NCBI RefSeq assembly: GCF_000194605.1
Contig: NC_015321.1
Span: forward strand, 3,100,001-3,164,000
Reading direction: 5' to 3'
DNA: 64,000 nt
Source: Fluviicola taffensis DSM 16823
Lineage (GTDB): Bacteria > Bacteroidota > Bacteroidia > Flavobacteriales_D > Crocinitomicaceae
Positions 53,526 to 62,343 of the stretch are shown here, piece after piece; the first letter of the stretch is position 1; every line of letters starts with the position of its first letter. The translations under genes were made by a program, and so were the position numbers. The notes beneath the pieces were generated by a model, which saw only the letters and a program-made list of their open reading frames with translations, ran no database searches and was not told where the DNA came from.

Positions 53526-56243
53526 ATGTTGCGATTTATTACGACATTTCTATTGTTATTCCCATTAATTTCGTTTGCTCAAACATCAACTGTTAGAGGG
53601 ACTGTTAAGGATAATGTATCAAACGAATTTATTCCGGGTGCTTATGTCAGCATGGGGACTTATAAAGCTATTTCAGATGACAATGGAAATTATGAGTTCA
53701 AGGAAGTGCCTTATGGTAAATATGTAATGACAGTTGGAGGCTTTGATTTTGATACCCTGAAATTGGATATTACAGTTAAAACAAAAGAAACCGTTGTTAA
53801 CCCTGAGTTGGGAGGAAGCACTGAAATTGAAGAAATCAGAGTTACAGCCAATATTTCTTTGGATCGAAAAACACCGATTGCAATTACTAAAATTTCAGAA
53901 CAAAAAATCACAGAAGAGCTAGGTTCTCGTGATTTACCCATGCTTTTAAATGCTACTCCAGGAGTTTACGCTACTCAAACAGGTGGTGGAGACGGAGATG
54001 CTCGTATTACAGTTCGTGGATTTGATCAACGAAATGTAGGTGTGTTAATTGATGGTGTTCCTGTCAATGATATGGAAAATGGTGCGGTATATTGGTCAAA
54101 CTGGTTTGGTTTGGATGCGATTACGAATCAAATTCAAATTCAACGTGGATTGGGTGCAACAAAGCTTTCTATGCCATCTGTTGGAGGTTCATTGAATATT
54201 GTGACTCAAGGTATGCACAATAAGAAAGGAATTACATTCAAACAAGAATACGGAACAGGTAATTTATTAAGAAGCTCATTGTCTTACAATTCTGGAAGAA
54301 CAAAAAAAGGATGGGGATTCAACTTTTCAGGTTCGTACAAACAAGGTGATGGATGGGTTGAAGGAACCAATACACAAGGTGGTTTTTATTATGGGAAGGT
54401 TCAGAAAATAATTAAGAAACACTTAGTTAGTTTATCCGCTTTCGGAGCACCTCAAAAACATGGTCAGCGTTCTTTTTATCAACCAATTCAATATTGGGAT
54501 ACACAAACTGCAACTAATTTAGGATCTCCTATTGATCAAACTGGAATTAAGGATAGAGGAATTCGTTTCAATGAACACTGGGGTTACATAACGAATAAAG
54601 ATGGTGTCAAAGAATTGAAAAATGAGCGTTTGAATTATTACCATAAACCTCAGGTTACCCTGAAAGATTTTTGGCAAGTAAATAAGAAGCTTTCGATTTC
54701 AAATATTGCATATATGTCCATTGGTAGAGGAGGTGGTACTCGTTTGGCTAACTCTTCAGGTACATTATATACTGAGGATGGACATGTAGATTGGGATGCA
54801 ATTGTAAAGGGAAATCAGGTTGATGCATTGTTTGGCGGACCAAATGTAGATTTAGCTTATTCTCCAACTGAATTGAAATCTTCACAAATACTTATCTCAT
54901 CTGTAAATAACCACTTTTGGGTTGGGTATTTAGGTCAATTTCAATATGAATTGAATCCGAGATGGAGCGTTTCTGGAGGGATTGATTACCGGTATTACAA
55001 AGGAAGTCACTATCAGGAAATTACAGATTTATTAGGAGGAGATTATTATATTAGTACAAGTAATAAGAATGATCCAAATCCAATGAAGCGCAAAGGGGAT
55101 AAGATTACGTTGAATACATTTAACAATGATCGTGACGCATTTGTTCAATGGGGAGGAGTATTTGGTTCCGTGGAATACTCAGGGTCTAGATGGACTGCGT
55201 TTTTAAATCTTTCTGGGGTCGTTAACGCTTACAAAGGAGTTGATTATTTTCAGAAAAAAGTACTGGAAGTTGGAGATACAACTTTGCGTATAGGTGCAAA
55301 TGATACTATTCAATACAATGGCAACACCTATACGGCTTCTTCTTCTGGTTTGAAGGACTACGCTACAGATTGGAAAACGATTCCAGGTGCAACTGTTAAA
55401 GGAGGTGTCAGTTATATCTTGAATGAAAATTCGAAATTGTTTGTCAATTTGGGTTATTTATCACGAACACCCCAGTTTAGTAATGTAATTGATAACAATA
55501 CAAACACATTTTTCCAAGAAATCAAGAATGAGATTATCCAAGCTGTTGAGTTAGGATATAGTTTTTCTAACAAGTATTTTGGGGTGAATGTGAATGGATA
55601 CTTTACAAACTGGAAAAACAAACCTTTCCCTTATGGAGTTTCAATTCCTGATCCTGAAGATCCAACAGCATCTATTTATTTAAATATCAATGGAATGGAT
55701 GCGATTCATTATGGTGGAGAATTGGATGTTGCTTACAACATTACAAAGAAATTACAAGCAGAAGCAATGGTTTCATTGGGTAACTGGACTTGGAATTCTT
55801 CCGAAACATTCTATGTACCTCAGTTAGATTATAGTTTCACATTTGATGCCAAAGGTGTACACGTTGGTGATGCTGCTCAAACAATGTTAAACTTTAGTTT
55901 ACGTTACGAACCGATTAAAAGGTTGTATGTTAAGCTTCAATATCAATGGTTTGATCGTTATTATGCAGCATTTAATCCATTTTATTTGCAAGGTAATAAT
56001 GCACGAAGAGAGTCTTGGAAATTGCCATCTTATGGTTTGTTAAGTGCATTTGCAGGGTACTCGATTAAAGTGAAAAAAGTCAATATATTCTTCAATGCAA
56101 TGGTTTCGAATATCTTAAATTCGAAGTTCATGGCTGATGCAACAAATAGTTATTATGCACCATTCGGATCAGATGCTCAATCGGCATCGGTGGTATTCGG
56201 TCAAGGGATTCGCTATAACTTGTCTTTAGGTGTTAATTTTTAA
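53526..56243 (+). CDS. TonB-dependent outer-membrane receptor
   Basis: A 905-residue TonB-dependent receptor. A signal peptide (LLLFPLISFAQ) is followed by a carboxypeptidase-regulatory-like domain (STVRGTVKDNVSNEFIPGAYVSMGTYKAISDDNGNYEF), a TonB box-like EIEEIRVTANI and a plug (LPMLLNATPGVYATQTGGGDGDARITVRGFDQRNVGVLIDGVPVNDMENG ... QIQRGLGATKLSMPSVGGSLNIVT). A long barrel ends in a typical aromatic strand (NLSLGVNF). No SusD-type partner is adjacent, which argues against a glycan system. It is followed after 18 bases by the endonuclease I gene, with the 5'-nucleotidase genes next, so the cargo may be a nucleic-acid breakdown product or phosphate source. That cargo is an inference. Confidence 0.88.
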   Translation: MLRFITTFLLLFPLISFAQTSTVRGTVKDNVSNEFIPGAYVSMGTYKAISDDNGNYEFKEVPYGKYVMTVGGFDFDTLKLDITVKTKETVVNPELGGSTEIEEIRVTANISLDRKTPIAITKISEQKITEELGSRDLPMLLNATPGVYATQTGGGDGDARITVRGFDQRNVGVLIDGVPVNDMENGAVYWSNWFGLDAITNQIQIQRGLGATKLSMPSVGGSLNIVTQGMHNKKGITFKQEYGTGNLLRSSLSYNSGRTKKGWGFNFSGSYKQGDGWVEGTNTQGGFYYGKVQKIIKKHLVSLSAFGAPQKHGQRSFYQPIQYWDTQTATNLGSPIDQTGIKDRGIRFNEHWGYITNKDGVKELKNERLNYYHKPQVTLKDFWQVNKKLSISNIAYMSIGRGGGTRLANSSGTLYTEDGHVDWDAIVKGNQVDALFGGPNVDLAYSPTELKSSQILISSVNNHFWVGYLGQFQYELNPRWSVSGGIDYRYYKGSHYQEITDLLGGDYYISTSNKNDPNPMKRKGDKITLNTFNNDRDAFVQWGGVFGSVEYSGSRWTAFLNLSGVVNAYKGVDYFQKKVLEVGDTTLRIGANDTIQYNGNTYTASSSGLKDYATDWKTIPGATVKGGVSYILNENSKLFVNLGYLSRTPQFSNVIDNNTNTFFQEIKNEIIQAVELGYSFSNKYFGVNVNGYFTNWKNKPFPYGVSIPDPEDPTASIYLNINGMDAIHYGGELDVAYNITKKLQAEAMVSLGNWTWNSSETFYVPQLDYSFTFDAKGVHVGDAAQTMLNFSLRYEPIKRLYVKLQYQWFDRYYAAFNPFYLQGNNARRESWKLPSYGLLSAFAGYSIKVKKVNIFFNAMVSNILNSKFMADATNSYYAPFGSDAQSASVVFGQGIRYNLSLGVNF

Positions 56244-56261
56244 TTTTAAAAAAGAACGACA

Positions 56262-58544
56262 ATGAATAAACTTTGGATTTTAGCCTGTGTAACTTTTGCT
56301 TCACTATCCGTGAAGGCACAGGCAACGATTGCAGATGCACGTAATTTCGCAATCGGACAAACAGCTACAATTAAAGGAGTTGTAACAAATGGAAGTGAAT
56401 TGGGGTCAATTCGCTATGTACAGGACGGAACAGCTGCTCTTCCTGCCTTTGGACCTGCTTTGAACGGTGTTTTGCGAGGAGATTCGATTACAGTAACAGG
56501 TATCTTGAAAGATTACCAAGGATTATTGGAGTTAGATCCTGTTTCCAATGTAGTAAACCACGGACCAGTAACTTTACTAGCTCCTTTACCAGTTCCTCTT
56601 TCAGCAATTAACGAAATGATTGAATCTAAATTGGTACGTGTGGATAATGTCACATTTACAACAACTGGTTCTTTTGCATCTGGAAATAGTACAGTCCAAA
56701 TTACTGATGGAACAACCACCATGGATATTCGTATCAATGGAACAACAAACATTGATGGAACTGCAATTCCAACAGGACCAGTTTCTATCATTGCTTTGGT
56801 AGGTCAGTTTAACGCAAACTACCAGTTGGTTCCAAGAGCTTTGAATGACATTTTTGCTTATGTTCCTCCAGCTAGAGAAATCAATGTTACAATTGGTGGT
56901 ACAACTTACCTTACAGGAAGTCAGTATGCTATTGGTAATACAGCTGCAACAACAGTAACGATTCAAAATACAGGTGCAGGTAACCTAACAGTTTCAGGAG
57001 CTGCGTTTTCAGGAGCTCAAGCGGGAGACTATTCTACACCATTTACGAACACCGTAATCGCAGGAGGAGCAACAAGTACTTTAGCAATAAACTTTGCACC
57101 TGCAGGAATTGGATCTCGTTTAGCTGCATTAACAATCAATTCTGATGATGCGGATGAGGCTGCGTATGTGATCAATCTATATGGTATTGGAACAAACAAT
57201 TTGGCTACAGAGCCAACTGCAAATCCAACAAACTTAACGTTCCCAACAAATAAAGCATATACATTCAGCGGATCGTTTACTCCAAGTGCAAATACGGAGA
57301 ATTATTTAGTAGTTTACACGAAAAATGGAACTGCAGTTTCTGGTGCTCCAGTGGATGGAACAACTTATAAAAGAGGAGATGTTGTTGGAAACGGACAAGT
57401 AGCTTATGTTGGACCAGCGGTCAATTTTTCTCCACGCCACGTAATTGCAAACGAAACTTACAACATTGCTGTTTTTTCATTTAACGGACCTGCAGGTTTC
57501 CAAAATTACAAAACAACAGCTCCTTTAACAGGTAATATTACTTCTCAAGGACAACAAATTGCGAATTATTACAACGGAATCAATCATACAAGCACAAATT
57601 TCTTGACGTCTTTGTCTGCTTTGATTAATCCACATACGGTGATTTCTTATACCAATTACAAAATAACGTTGATGACTCAGTTTGAGGTAAGAGATACAAC
57701 TGACGGAAGATCATTGGTTGTTTGTTCGTACACTGGCGAGCGTAAGATTTTTAATGATCCATTTGATTGGACAGCTCAAGGATATTCTCGTGAGCATACT
57801 TATTCTCATTCTTGGATGCCAACAAATCCTGCTGATAATCCAGCAAAACCTGAATATTCAGATCAGCACAATTTGTATCCTGTGAATCAAAATCAAGCAA
57901 ATTCTCCAAGAAGTAATTTACCAATGAATGTAATTACTGGAAATGTCTTATTTACATATTTGGAAGGTAGAACAGGAATGAATGGATCTCAAATGGTTTA
58001 CGAACCAAGAAATGCACAAAAAGGAAACGCTGCTCGTGCTATGTTCTACATGGCTACTGCTTATAATGGAATTTCAGGTAATAACTGGAAATTACCTGTA
58101 GCACAAGATCAAAATATTTTGAAAACTTGGCACTTGGCAGATTTACCAGATAATTATGAAATTGCACGTAACGAGTATATTTTCTCTCAGCAAAATAATC
58201 GTAACCCGTATGTTGATAGTACGCAATTTGCATGTTATGTAGACTTTTCAAATATGACTTACCTTGCGACTGGTTGTGGTAGTTTAGGTCTTAATGAAGA
58301 ATTGTTGCAACAAAATTTAGTAGTTTTCCCTGTACCTGCAACAACAGAAATGTATGTGCAAGTAAATGGAACTCAAATCAACAACTACAAAATTGTTTCT
58401 TTATCTGGTCAGGTAATTGAAGAAAAAGCGAACTTAACATCTGATCTTTTGAAATTAAATACAACAGATTTCAATACTGGAACCTACTTAATTGAAGTAG
58501 AAACTCCATATGGAAAAGTTTCACGTACGTTTATCGTTGAATAA
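56262..58544 (+). CDS. Secreted endonuclease I family nuclease with OB-fold and T9SS domain
   Basis: A 760-residue exported nuclease. After the signal peptide (FASLSVKAQ) an OB-fold-like region (DARNFAIGQTATIKGVVTNGSELGSIRYVQDGTAALPAF ... VTGILKDYQG) resembles modules found in secreted nucleases. A choice-of-anchor-D/ASH-like domain follows (NVTIGGTTYLTGSQYAIGNTAATTVTIQNTGAG). The catalytic endonuclease I domain holds the His-Me finger motif REHTYSHSWMP (Arg510-Pro520, His512 and His516) and DQHNLYPVNQNQANSPRSNLP (from Asp534). A T9SS type A domain closes (VVFPVPATTEMYVQVNG ... GTYLIEVETPYGKVSRTFIVE). It should cut extracellular DNA or RNA at the surface or in the medium. The 5'-nucleotidase genes follow at once. 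Confidence 0.9.
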   Translation: MNKLWILACVTFASLSVKAQATIADARNFAIGQTATIKGVVTNGSELGSIRYVQDGTAALPAFGPALNGVLRGDSITVTGILKDYQGLLELDPVSNVVNHGPVTLLAPLPVPLSAINEMIESKLVRVDNVTFTTTGSFASGNSTVQITDGTTTMDIRINGTTNIDGTAIPTGPVSIIALVGQFNANYQLVPRALNDIFAYVPPAREINVTIGGTTYLTGSQYAIGNTAATTVTIQNTGAGNLTVSGAAFSGAQAGDYSTPFTNTVIAGGATSTLAINFAPAGIGSRLAALTINSDDADEAAYVINLYGIGTNNLATEPTANPTNLTFPTNKAYTFSGSFTPSANTENYLVVYTKNGTAVSGAPVDGTTYKRGDVVGNGQVAYVGPAVNFSPRHVIANETYNIAVFSFNGPAGFQNYKTTAPLTGNITSQGQQIANYYNGINHTSTNFLTSLSALINPHTVISYTNYKITLMTQFEVRDTTDGRSLVVCSYTGERKIFNDPFDWTAQGYSREHTYSHSWMPTNPADNPAKPEYSDQHNLYPVNQNQANSPRSNLPMNVITGNVLFTYLEGRTGMNGSQMVYEPRNAQKGNAARAMFYMATAYNGISGNNWKLPVAQDQNILKTWHLADLPDNYEIARNEYIFSQQNNRNPYVDSTQFACYVDFSNMTYLATGCGSLGLNEELLQQNLVVFPVPATTEMYVQVNGTQINNYKIVSLSGQVIEEKANLTSDLLKLNTTDFNTGTYLIEVETPYGKVSRTFIVE

Positions 58545-58545
58545 C

Positions 58546-59253
58546 ATGAAGAAAATCGTTTTTCTTTTTTTTCTAATAGGAGCAGGTCTAACGGCCTGCT
58601 CTTATCATTTGCAGATTAATGGTTCGCAACAGAACATAGATGGAACTGCAAATACTTCTGTGGAAATGGATTCTATGGTTGCGCCCTATAGAAGAGAAAT
58701 GTTGAAGGAATTTGGAGTTGTCATTGGATCAACTACGACGAATTTAGTCACTGGCAGACCGAATTCCTCCTTGGGATTTTGGATTTGTGATAAGCTCATT
58801 CAACAAGCGAAGGATAGCTCTATTTTTAAAAATGAGCCAGTAGTTGCTTTTATCAATATTGGTGGTTTACGAGCAGATTTGCCAGCTGGAAACATTACTG
58901 TAGGTGATATTTATAAAGTAATGCCTTTTGATAACCGAGTTGTTTACTTGAAATTATCTCTTGACAGGTTGCCTGAAATGGAAACCTACCTGAAAGAAAA
59001 GGGAGGTGAACCGATTGGCGGATTTAAATTGCTGAATGGAAAATTGATTTTCCCAGATAATCACGCAAAAGAAGCGAATTATTTTTGGGTGGTAACTTCG
59101 GACTTTTTAGCGAATGGAGGAGATAATATGTTCTTCTTTAACAATCCATTAGAACGCATTGAAACGACTATTTTATTCAGAGACCTTATTATTGAAGCTG
59201 TTAAAAAAGAGCAAAAAATTACATTTTCTGGCGAAGAAAGAATAAATTGGTAA
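58546..59253 (+). CDS. 5'-nucleotidase C-terminal domain lipoprotein
   Basis: A 235-residue lipoprotein (signal MKKIVFLFFLIGAGLTAC, lipidated Cys18) consisting only of the 5'-nucleotidase C-terminal domain, the substrate-binding half of UshA-type enzymes. Visible marks are NLVTGRPNSSLGFWICDKLI, VAFINIGGLRADLPAGNITVGDIYKVMPFDNRVVYLKL and FWVVTSDFLANGGDNMFFF. The ATG at 58546 gives the lipoprotein signal; an in-frame ATG at 58510 inside the nuclease gene is rejected. It lies 1 base after the nuclease stop and 1 base before the metallophosphatase gene. The two halves of one enzyme are thus separate genes, C-terminal half first. They probably assemble in the periplasm. Confidence 0.9.
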   Translation: MKKIVFLFFLIGAGLTACSYHLQINGSQQNIDGTANTSVEMDSMVAPYRREMLKEFGVVIGSTTTNLVTGRPNSSLGFWICDKLIQQAKDSSIFKNEPVVAFINIGGLRADLPAGNITVGDIYKVMPFDNRVVYLKLSLDRLPEMETYLKEKGGEPIGGFKLLNGKLIFPDNHAKEANYFWVVTSDFLANGGDNMFFFNNPLERIETTILFRDLIIEAVKKEQKITFSGEERINW

Positions 59254-59254
59254 G

Positions 59255-60172
59255 ATGGAACGAAGACTATTTTTACAATCCACTGGGATTTTGGCTGGAG
59301 CTGCTATCGTCGCTCCTTCATTGATGAGTGCACAGAAAAAAACGAGTAAATTGGTGATTTTACATACCAATGATACCCATTCCAATATTGATCCCTTTCC
59401 AGTCAATCATCCCAAGTTTCCGAATATGGGGGGCGTTTCTCGCAGGGCAAATTTGGTCAAATCGATTCGCGAACAAGAAGATAACGTCTTGTTGCTAGAC
59501 GCTGGAGATATTTTCCAAGGAACACCCTATTTCAATAAGTTTAAAGGTGTTTTGGAGATGAAAACCATGGAAGCCATGAAGTACGATGTGGTTACTTTAG
59601 GGAATCATGATTTTGATATCGGGATGGATGCCTATAAAAGTGCTTTGTCAAATGCTAGCTTTCAAGTTGTGAATGCAAATTACGAATTAGGTTCCACGCC
59701 ACTTGCTGATGTTGTAAAGCCGTATACGATAATCAAAAAGGCTGGATTTAAAATTGGAATATTTGGTTTAGGTGTTGATTTGAAAGGATTGGTTCCCGTT
59801 GAAAGTTGGAAAGGATTGGTATACCAAGATCCTATTCAAATAGCTCAAAAACAATCTGATTCATTGCGAAAGCAAGGTTGTGATGTCGTGATTTGCTTGT
59901 CTCATATTGGTTATGAATACAAAAGCAATCAAGTTTCAGACAAAGTATTAGCTGCTTCAACTTCAGGAATTGATGTAATCATCGGAGGACATACACATAC
60001 CTTTTTGGAAGCCATTCAAGAATTTAAAAACAAAGAAGGGAAATCCGTTTTCGTAAACCAAGTTGGTTATGGAGGATTGAAACTTGGAAGAATAGATATT
60101 TCTTTGAGCCATGACGATAAAAATGCATCAATTGCATCAGATAATCGTTTTTTGGATGAAAGTATAGGTTAA
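59255..60172 (+). CDS. 5'-nucleotidase metallophosphatase domain protein with Tat signal
   Basis: A 305-residue exported metallophosphatase, the catalytic half of a 5'-nucleotidase. The N-terminus MERRLFLQSTGILAGAA is a twin-arginine (Tat) signal. Metal-site motifs are Asp40/His42 in LHTNDTHS, Asp85 in LDAGDIFQG, Asn117-His118 in GNHDFD, His217 in LSHIGYE and His246/His248 in GGHTHTF. No C-terminal substrate domain is present; it is encoded by the gene immediately upstream. Together they should hydrolyse nucleotides to nucleosides and phosphate, a fitting last step after the endonuclease. The Tat route suggests folding with metal in the cytoplasm, while the partner uses the Sec/lipoprotein route. 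Confidence 0.93.
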   Translation: MERRLFLQSTGILAGAAIVAPSLMSAQKKTSKLVILHTNDTHSNIDPFPVNHPKFPNMGGVSRRANLVKSIREQEDNVLLLDAGDIFQGTPYFNKFKGVLEMKTMEAMKYDVVTLGNHDFDIGMDAYKSALSNASFQVVNANYELGSTPLADVVKPYTIIKKAGFKIGIFGLGVDLKGLVPVESWKGLVYQDPIQIAQKQSDSLRKQGCDVVICLSHIGYEYKSNQVSDKVLAASTSGIDVIIGGHTHTFLEAIQEFKNKEGKSVFVNQVGYGGLKLGRIDISLSHDDKNASIASDNRFLDESIG

Positions 60173-60269
60173 ATGATAAAAATGTAGATGCGATTAATTG
60201 CCGCGAACTCACTGTGAAAAATAGAGATTAAAAAAGCATATTGAGCGTAGTTGAGGTTTCCTTTTTGGC

Positions 60270-61454
60270 TTAATTCGGAATTTCTTCCAGTTGCTCCTTG
60301 GATAATTTCATAATTGCAATGCGGTCAAAACTTCCCATAATTTTTGCTTGTACAAGGATGTTTAATCCGTTATCCTCCGTTTGAATAAAATCACAGGCTG
60401 TTAGTGGAATGTTTTTTCCGAGGTATTTTTTTCCAACTAAGCTTCCTCCTAAATGATAGAGACTCAATACCAGTTGGTTACTTCTTGTGGAAGATAGGTA
60501 AGCCTTATACTGAACTTCTCCTATTGAAATATTTTTGATCAATACCGGTTTTTGTGCATCTAATTCTGATTGGCCCTGAGCAGGAATTGATTCGGCAATG
60601 TCGATGGTCGTTGGATTCAAGGAAGCATTCGGATTGTAATATAAGTTATCATAGGAAAAACGAGCTAGGGCAAACCCAGAACTTCCAGATGTAGAAATAG
60701 CAGCTAATCCTCCATTGAAACCTGCCCCGTTGTATACGCCTGTGAAATTCAGGTTCTGATCTAAGAAAACCAATGAAAAACTGTAATTGTAGAATCCATT
60801 CATGACAATATGATTGTTATCTGGAGTCACACTCACAAAGAACGGAATCCGCTTGCCATTGAATGTTACATGATTTACAATACGCTCTTCAACATCTGTA
60901 AAGATGTCCAATCCAGCTGATTGTGTGATGGTTGTTAAATCGGTTGTCAATTTATGAATTCCTGTTTGTATACTTAATCGGTCGTAATTTTGGATGTAAA
61001 TGGCTGAACCTGCATTGAAAGCATACGTTGGATACAAGACATTTGGAAAATTAGACACTTCTGTCGTTGTGTGCGTACTTTCATCGATTTTTAAGATATA
61101 AGTAAATAACCCAACAGCATCCATGCAAACCAAGTAGTTTTGTCCGTTGCTCTTGATTAAATTGGGAACGGCATTTACATACTGACTTGGAAGTTCATAA
61201 TTCCATAAAAATTCACCTGCATTGTCGATTTTCATTAGATGAATTCTCCAACCATCATAAGCGCTCAGAACAATGTATCCGTCATTGCTTGCTGAAGTGG
61301 TTATTCCAAGTGGATTGAAATGTTTGTTTCCATTTTGATCGTCATAAATTTTTATAAAGGAATCTTCTGGCTTCGTTTTATTTTTTTTACAGCCAATAGT
61401 ACTCAGTGAAAGTCCAAAAAGAATCGTGAAAAACAGGAATCTGCTCATAGTCAT
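60270..61454 (-). CDS. Lipoprotein with WD/Kelch-like repetitive beta structure, unknown function
   Basis: A 394-residue lipoprotein with a signal ending in LSTIGC (Cys22); an alternative start two codons later (61448) would also do. The mature part has short repeating beta blocks such as SNDGYIVLSAYDGWRIHLMKIDNAGEFLWNYEL and SNGQNYLVCMDAVGLFTYILKIDES, suggesting a beta-propeller. No enzyme motif is recognised. It is the last gene of a three-gene minus-strand set with an outer-membrane barrel and a DUF1501 protein, so it may be their surface partner. Confidence 0.7.
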   Translation of the reverse strand: MTMSRFLFFTILFGLSLSTIGCKKNKTKPEDSFIKIYDDQNGNKHFNPLGITTSASNDGYIVLSAYDGWRIHLMKIDNAGEFLWNYELPSQYVNAVPNLIKSNGQNYLVCMDAVGLFTYILKIDESTHTTTEVSNFPNVLYPTYAFNAGSAIYIQNYDRLSIQTGIHKLTTDLTTITQSAGLDIFTDVEERIVNHVTFNGKRIPFFVSVTPDNNHIVMNGFYNYSFSLVFLDQNLNFTGVYNGAGFNGGLAAISTSGSSGFALARFSYDNLYYNPNASLNPTTIDIAESIPAQGQSELDAQKPVLIKNISIGEVQYKAYLSSTRSNQLVLSLYHLGGSLVGKKYLGKNIPLTACDFIQTEDNGLNILVQAKIMGSFDRIAIMKLSKEQLEEIPN

Positions 61455-61473
61455 GTTGTTTTATTGTCTGTAA

Positions 61474-62343
61474 TTAATGTCTACTTTTTCTTAGAATTCC
61501 TAATGAAATAGAATTGTCGATTGGGAACATAATGGTTAATTGAAAATCTAAATTCATGAGCTTCAATTGATCCATTACATCGAGGTACTGAACGCTTAAA
61601 CCTGTATAATCGGCATAGCGGTTTTTGTCATTGACTTGTGATCCGAATCCGTAGCGAAAATTACTTTCCAAACTGATGGCAAAATAATTGGCAAAATACG
61701 TAAATCCAACTCCTGCAGTGAGTCCAAAATTCGCTTTATTAATGTGTTCTGTGAGATCTGTTTCTCCCGTTCGATCAGCTGTTTTTTTGTCTACTTCGCT
61801 GTCAATATCGTAATCATAAAAAATCGTTTTTCGGGCATGATGTCTGAAATTGGTAAAAATTCCACCTTGAATATAGGGAGAGAATTGAGAGACGGTAAAA
61901 TCCCATCTGACCAATAAAGGCAAGCTAATTCCGGATATTTTTTGTTCATGCATCATTTCGATTCCGAAATCTGCTCCATTTACAGTATCTGACCACGAAT
62001 ATGCCGTCAAATAATTGAAACTATTCGTTTGGTAAGAAGGTTGAAAAACAATCGAAAGATTTCTTTTAAATGAGTAAGAAAGATACAAGCCAAATTGCCC
62101 TCCAGAGCTTTTAAATAACGGTTCATATTCTTTTTCTAAGTTTGAATTATTGCTGGAAGATTGCGGAGTTGCGACCAACAAGCTATAGTCTTTTACCACA
62201 TGAGGTTTGCTAAAATTCATTCCGCCCGATAAACCGATGTAAATTTTGTTTTTCCGGTGAACAGTATATTTCTTTTGAGCCAATCCGTGGTAACTGGAAA
62301 GAACGATTGAACTAATTAATAAAATTCGAATGTGCATCATCAT
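61474..62343 (-). CDS. Outer-membrane beta-barrel protein (PorT-like fold)
   Basis: A 289-residue exported protein with signal peptide (LLISSIVLSSYHGLAQ) and an OmpA/PorT-type eight-strand barrel pattern: KIYIGLSGGMNFSKPHV, GGQFGLYLSYSFKRNLSIVFQPSYQTN, GISLPLLVRWDFTVSQFSPYIQGGIFTNF, FGLTAGVGFTYFANYFAISLESNFRYGFG and LMNLDFQLTIMFPI. The repetitive GG-x-F and alternating hydrophobic strands are those of OMP_b-brl_2 family members. Its ATG overlaps the DUF1501 stop by 4 bases, so the two are translationally coupled. Function unknown. Confidence 0.82.
   Translation of the reverse strand: MMMHIRILLISSIVLSSYHGLAQKKYTVHRKNKIYIGLSGGMNFSKPHVVKDYSLLVATPQSSSNNSNLEKEYEPLFKSSGGQFGLYLSYSFKRNLSIVFQPSYQTNSFNYLTAYSWSDTVNGADFGIEMMHEQKISGISLPLLVRWDFTVSQFSPYIQGGIFTNFRHHARKTIFYDYDIDSEVDKKTADRTGETDLTEHINKANFGLTAGVGFTYFANYFAISLESNFRYGFGSQVNDKNRYADYTGLSVQYLDVMDQLKLMNLDFQLTIMFPIDNSISLGILRKSRH

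Noticed and set aside
56513-56966. Overlapping ORFs of 92 and 121 codons antisense to the nuclease gene
   Set aside because: Antisense shadows of a repetitive Thr/Asn-rich coding region; Cys/Ser-rich composition typical of wrong-frame translation.
60173-60269. Possible terminator or small RNA between convergent genes
   Set aside because: No convincing stem with T-run was found; it appears to be plain AT-rich spacer.
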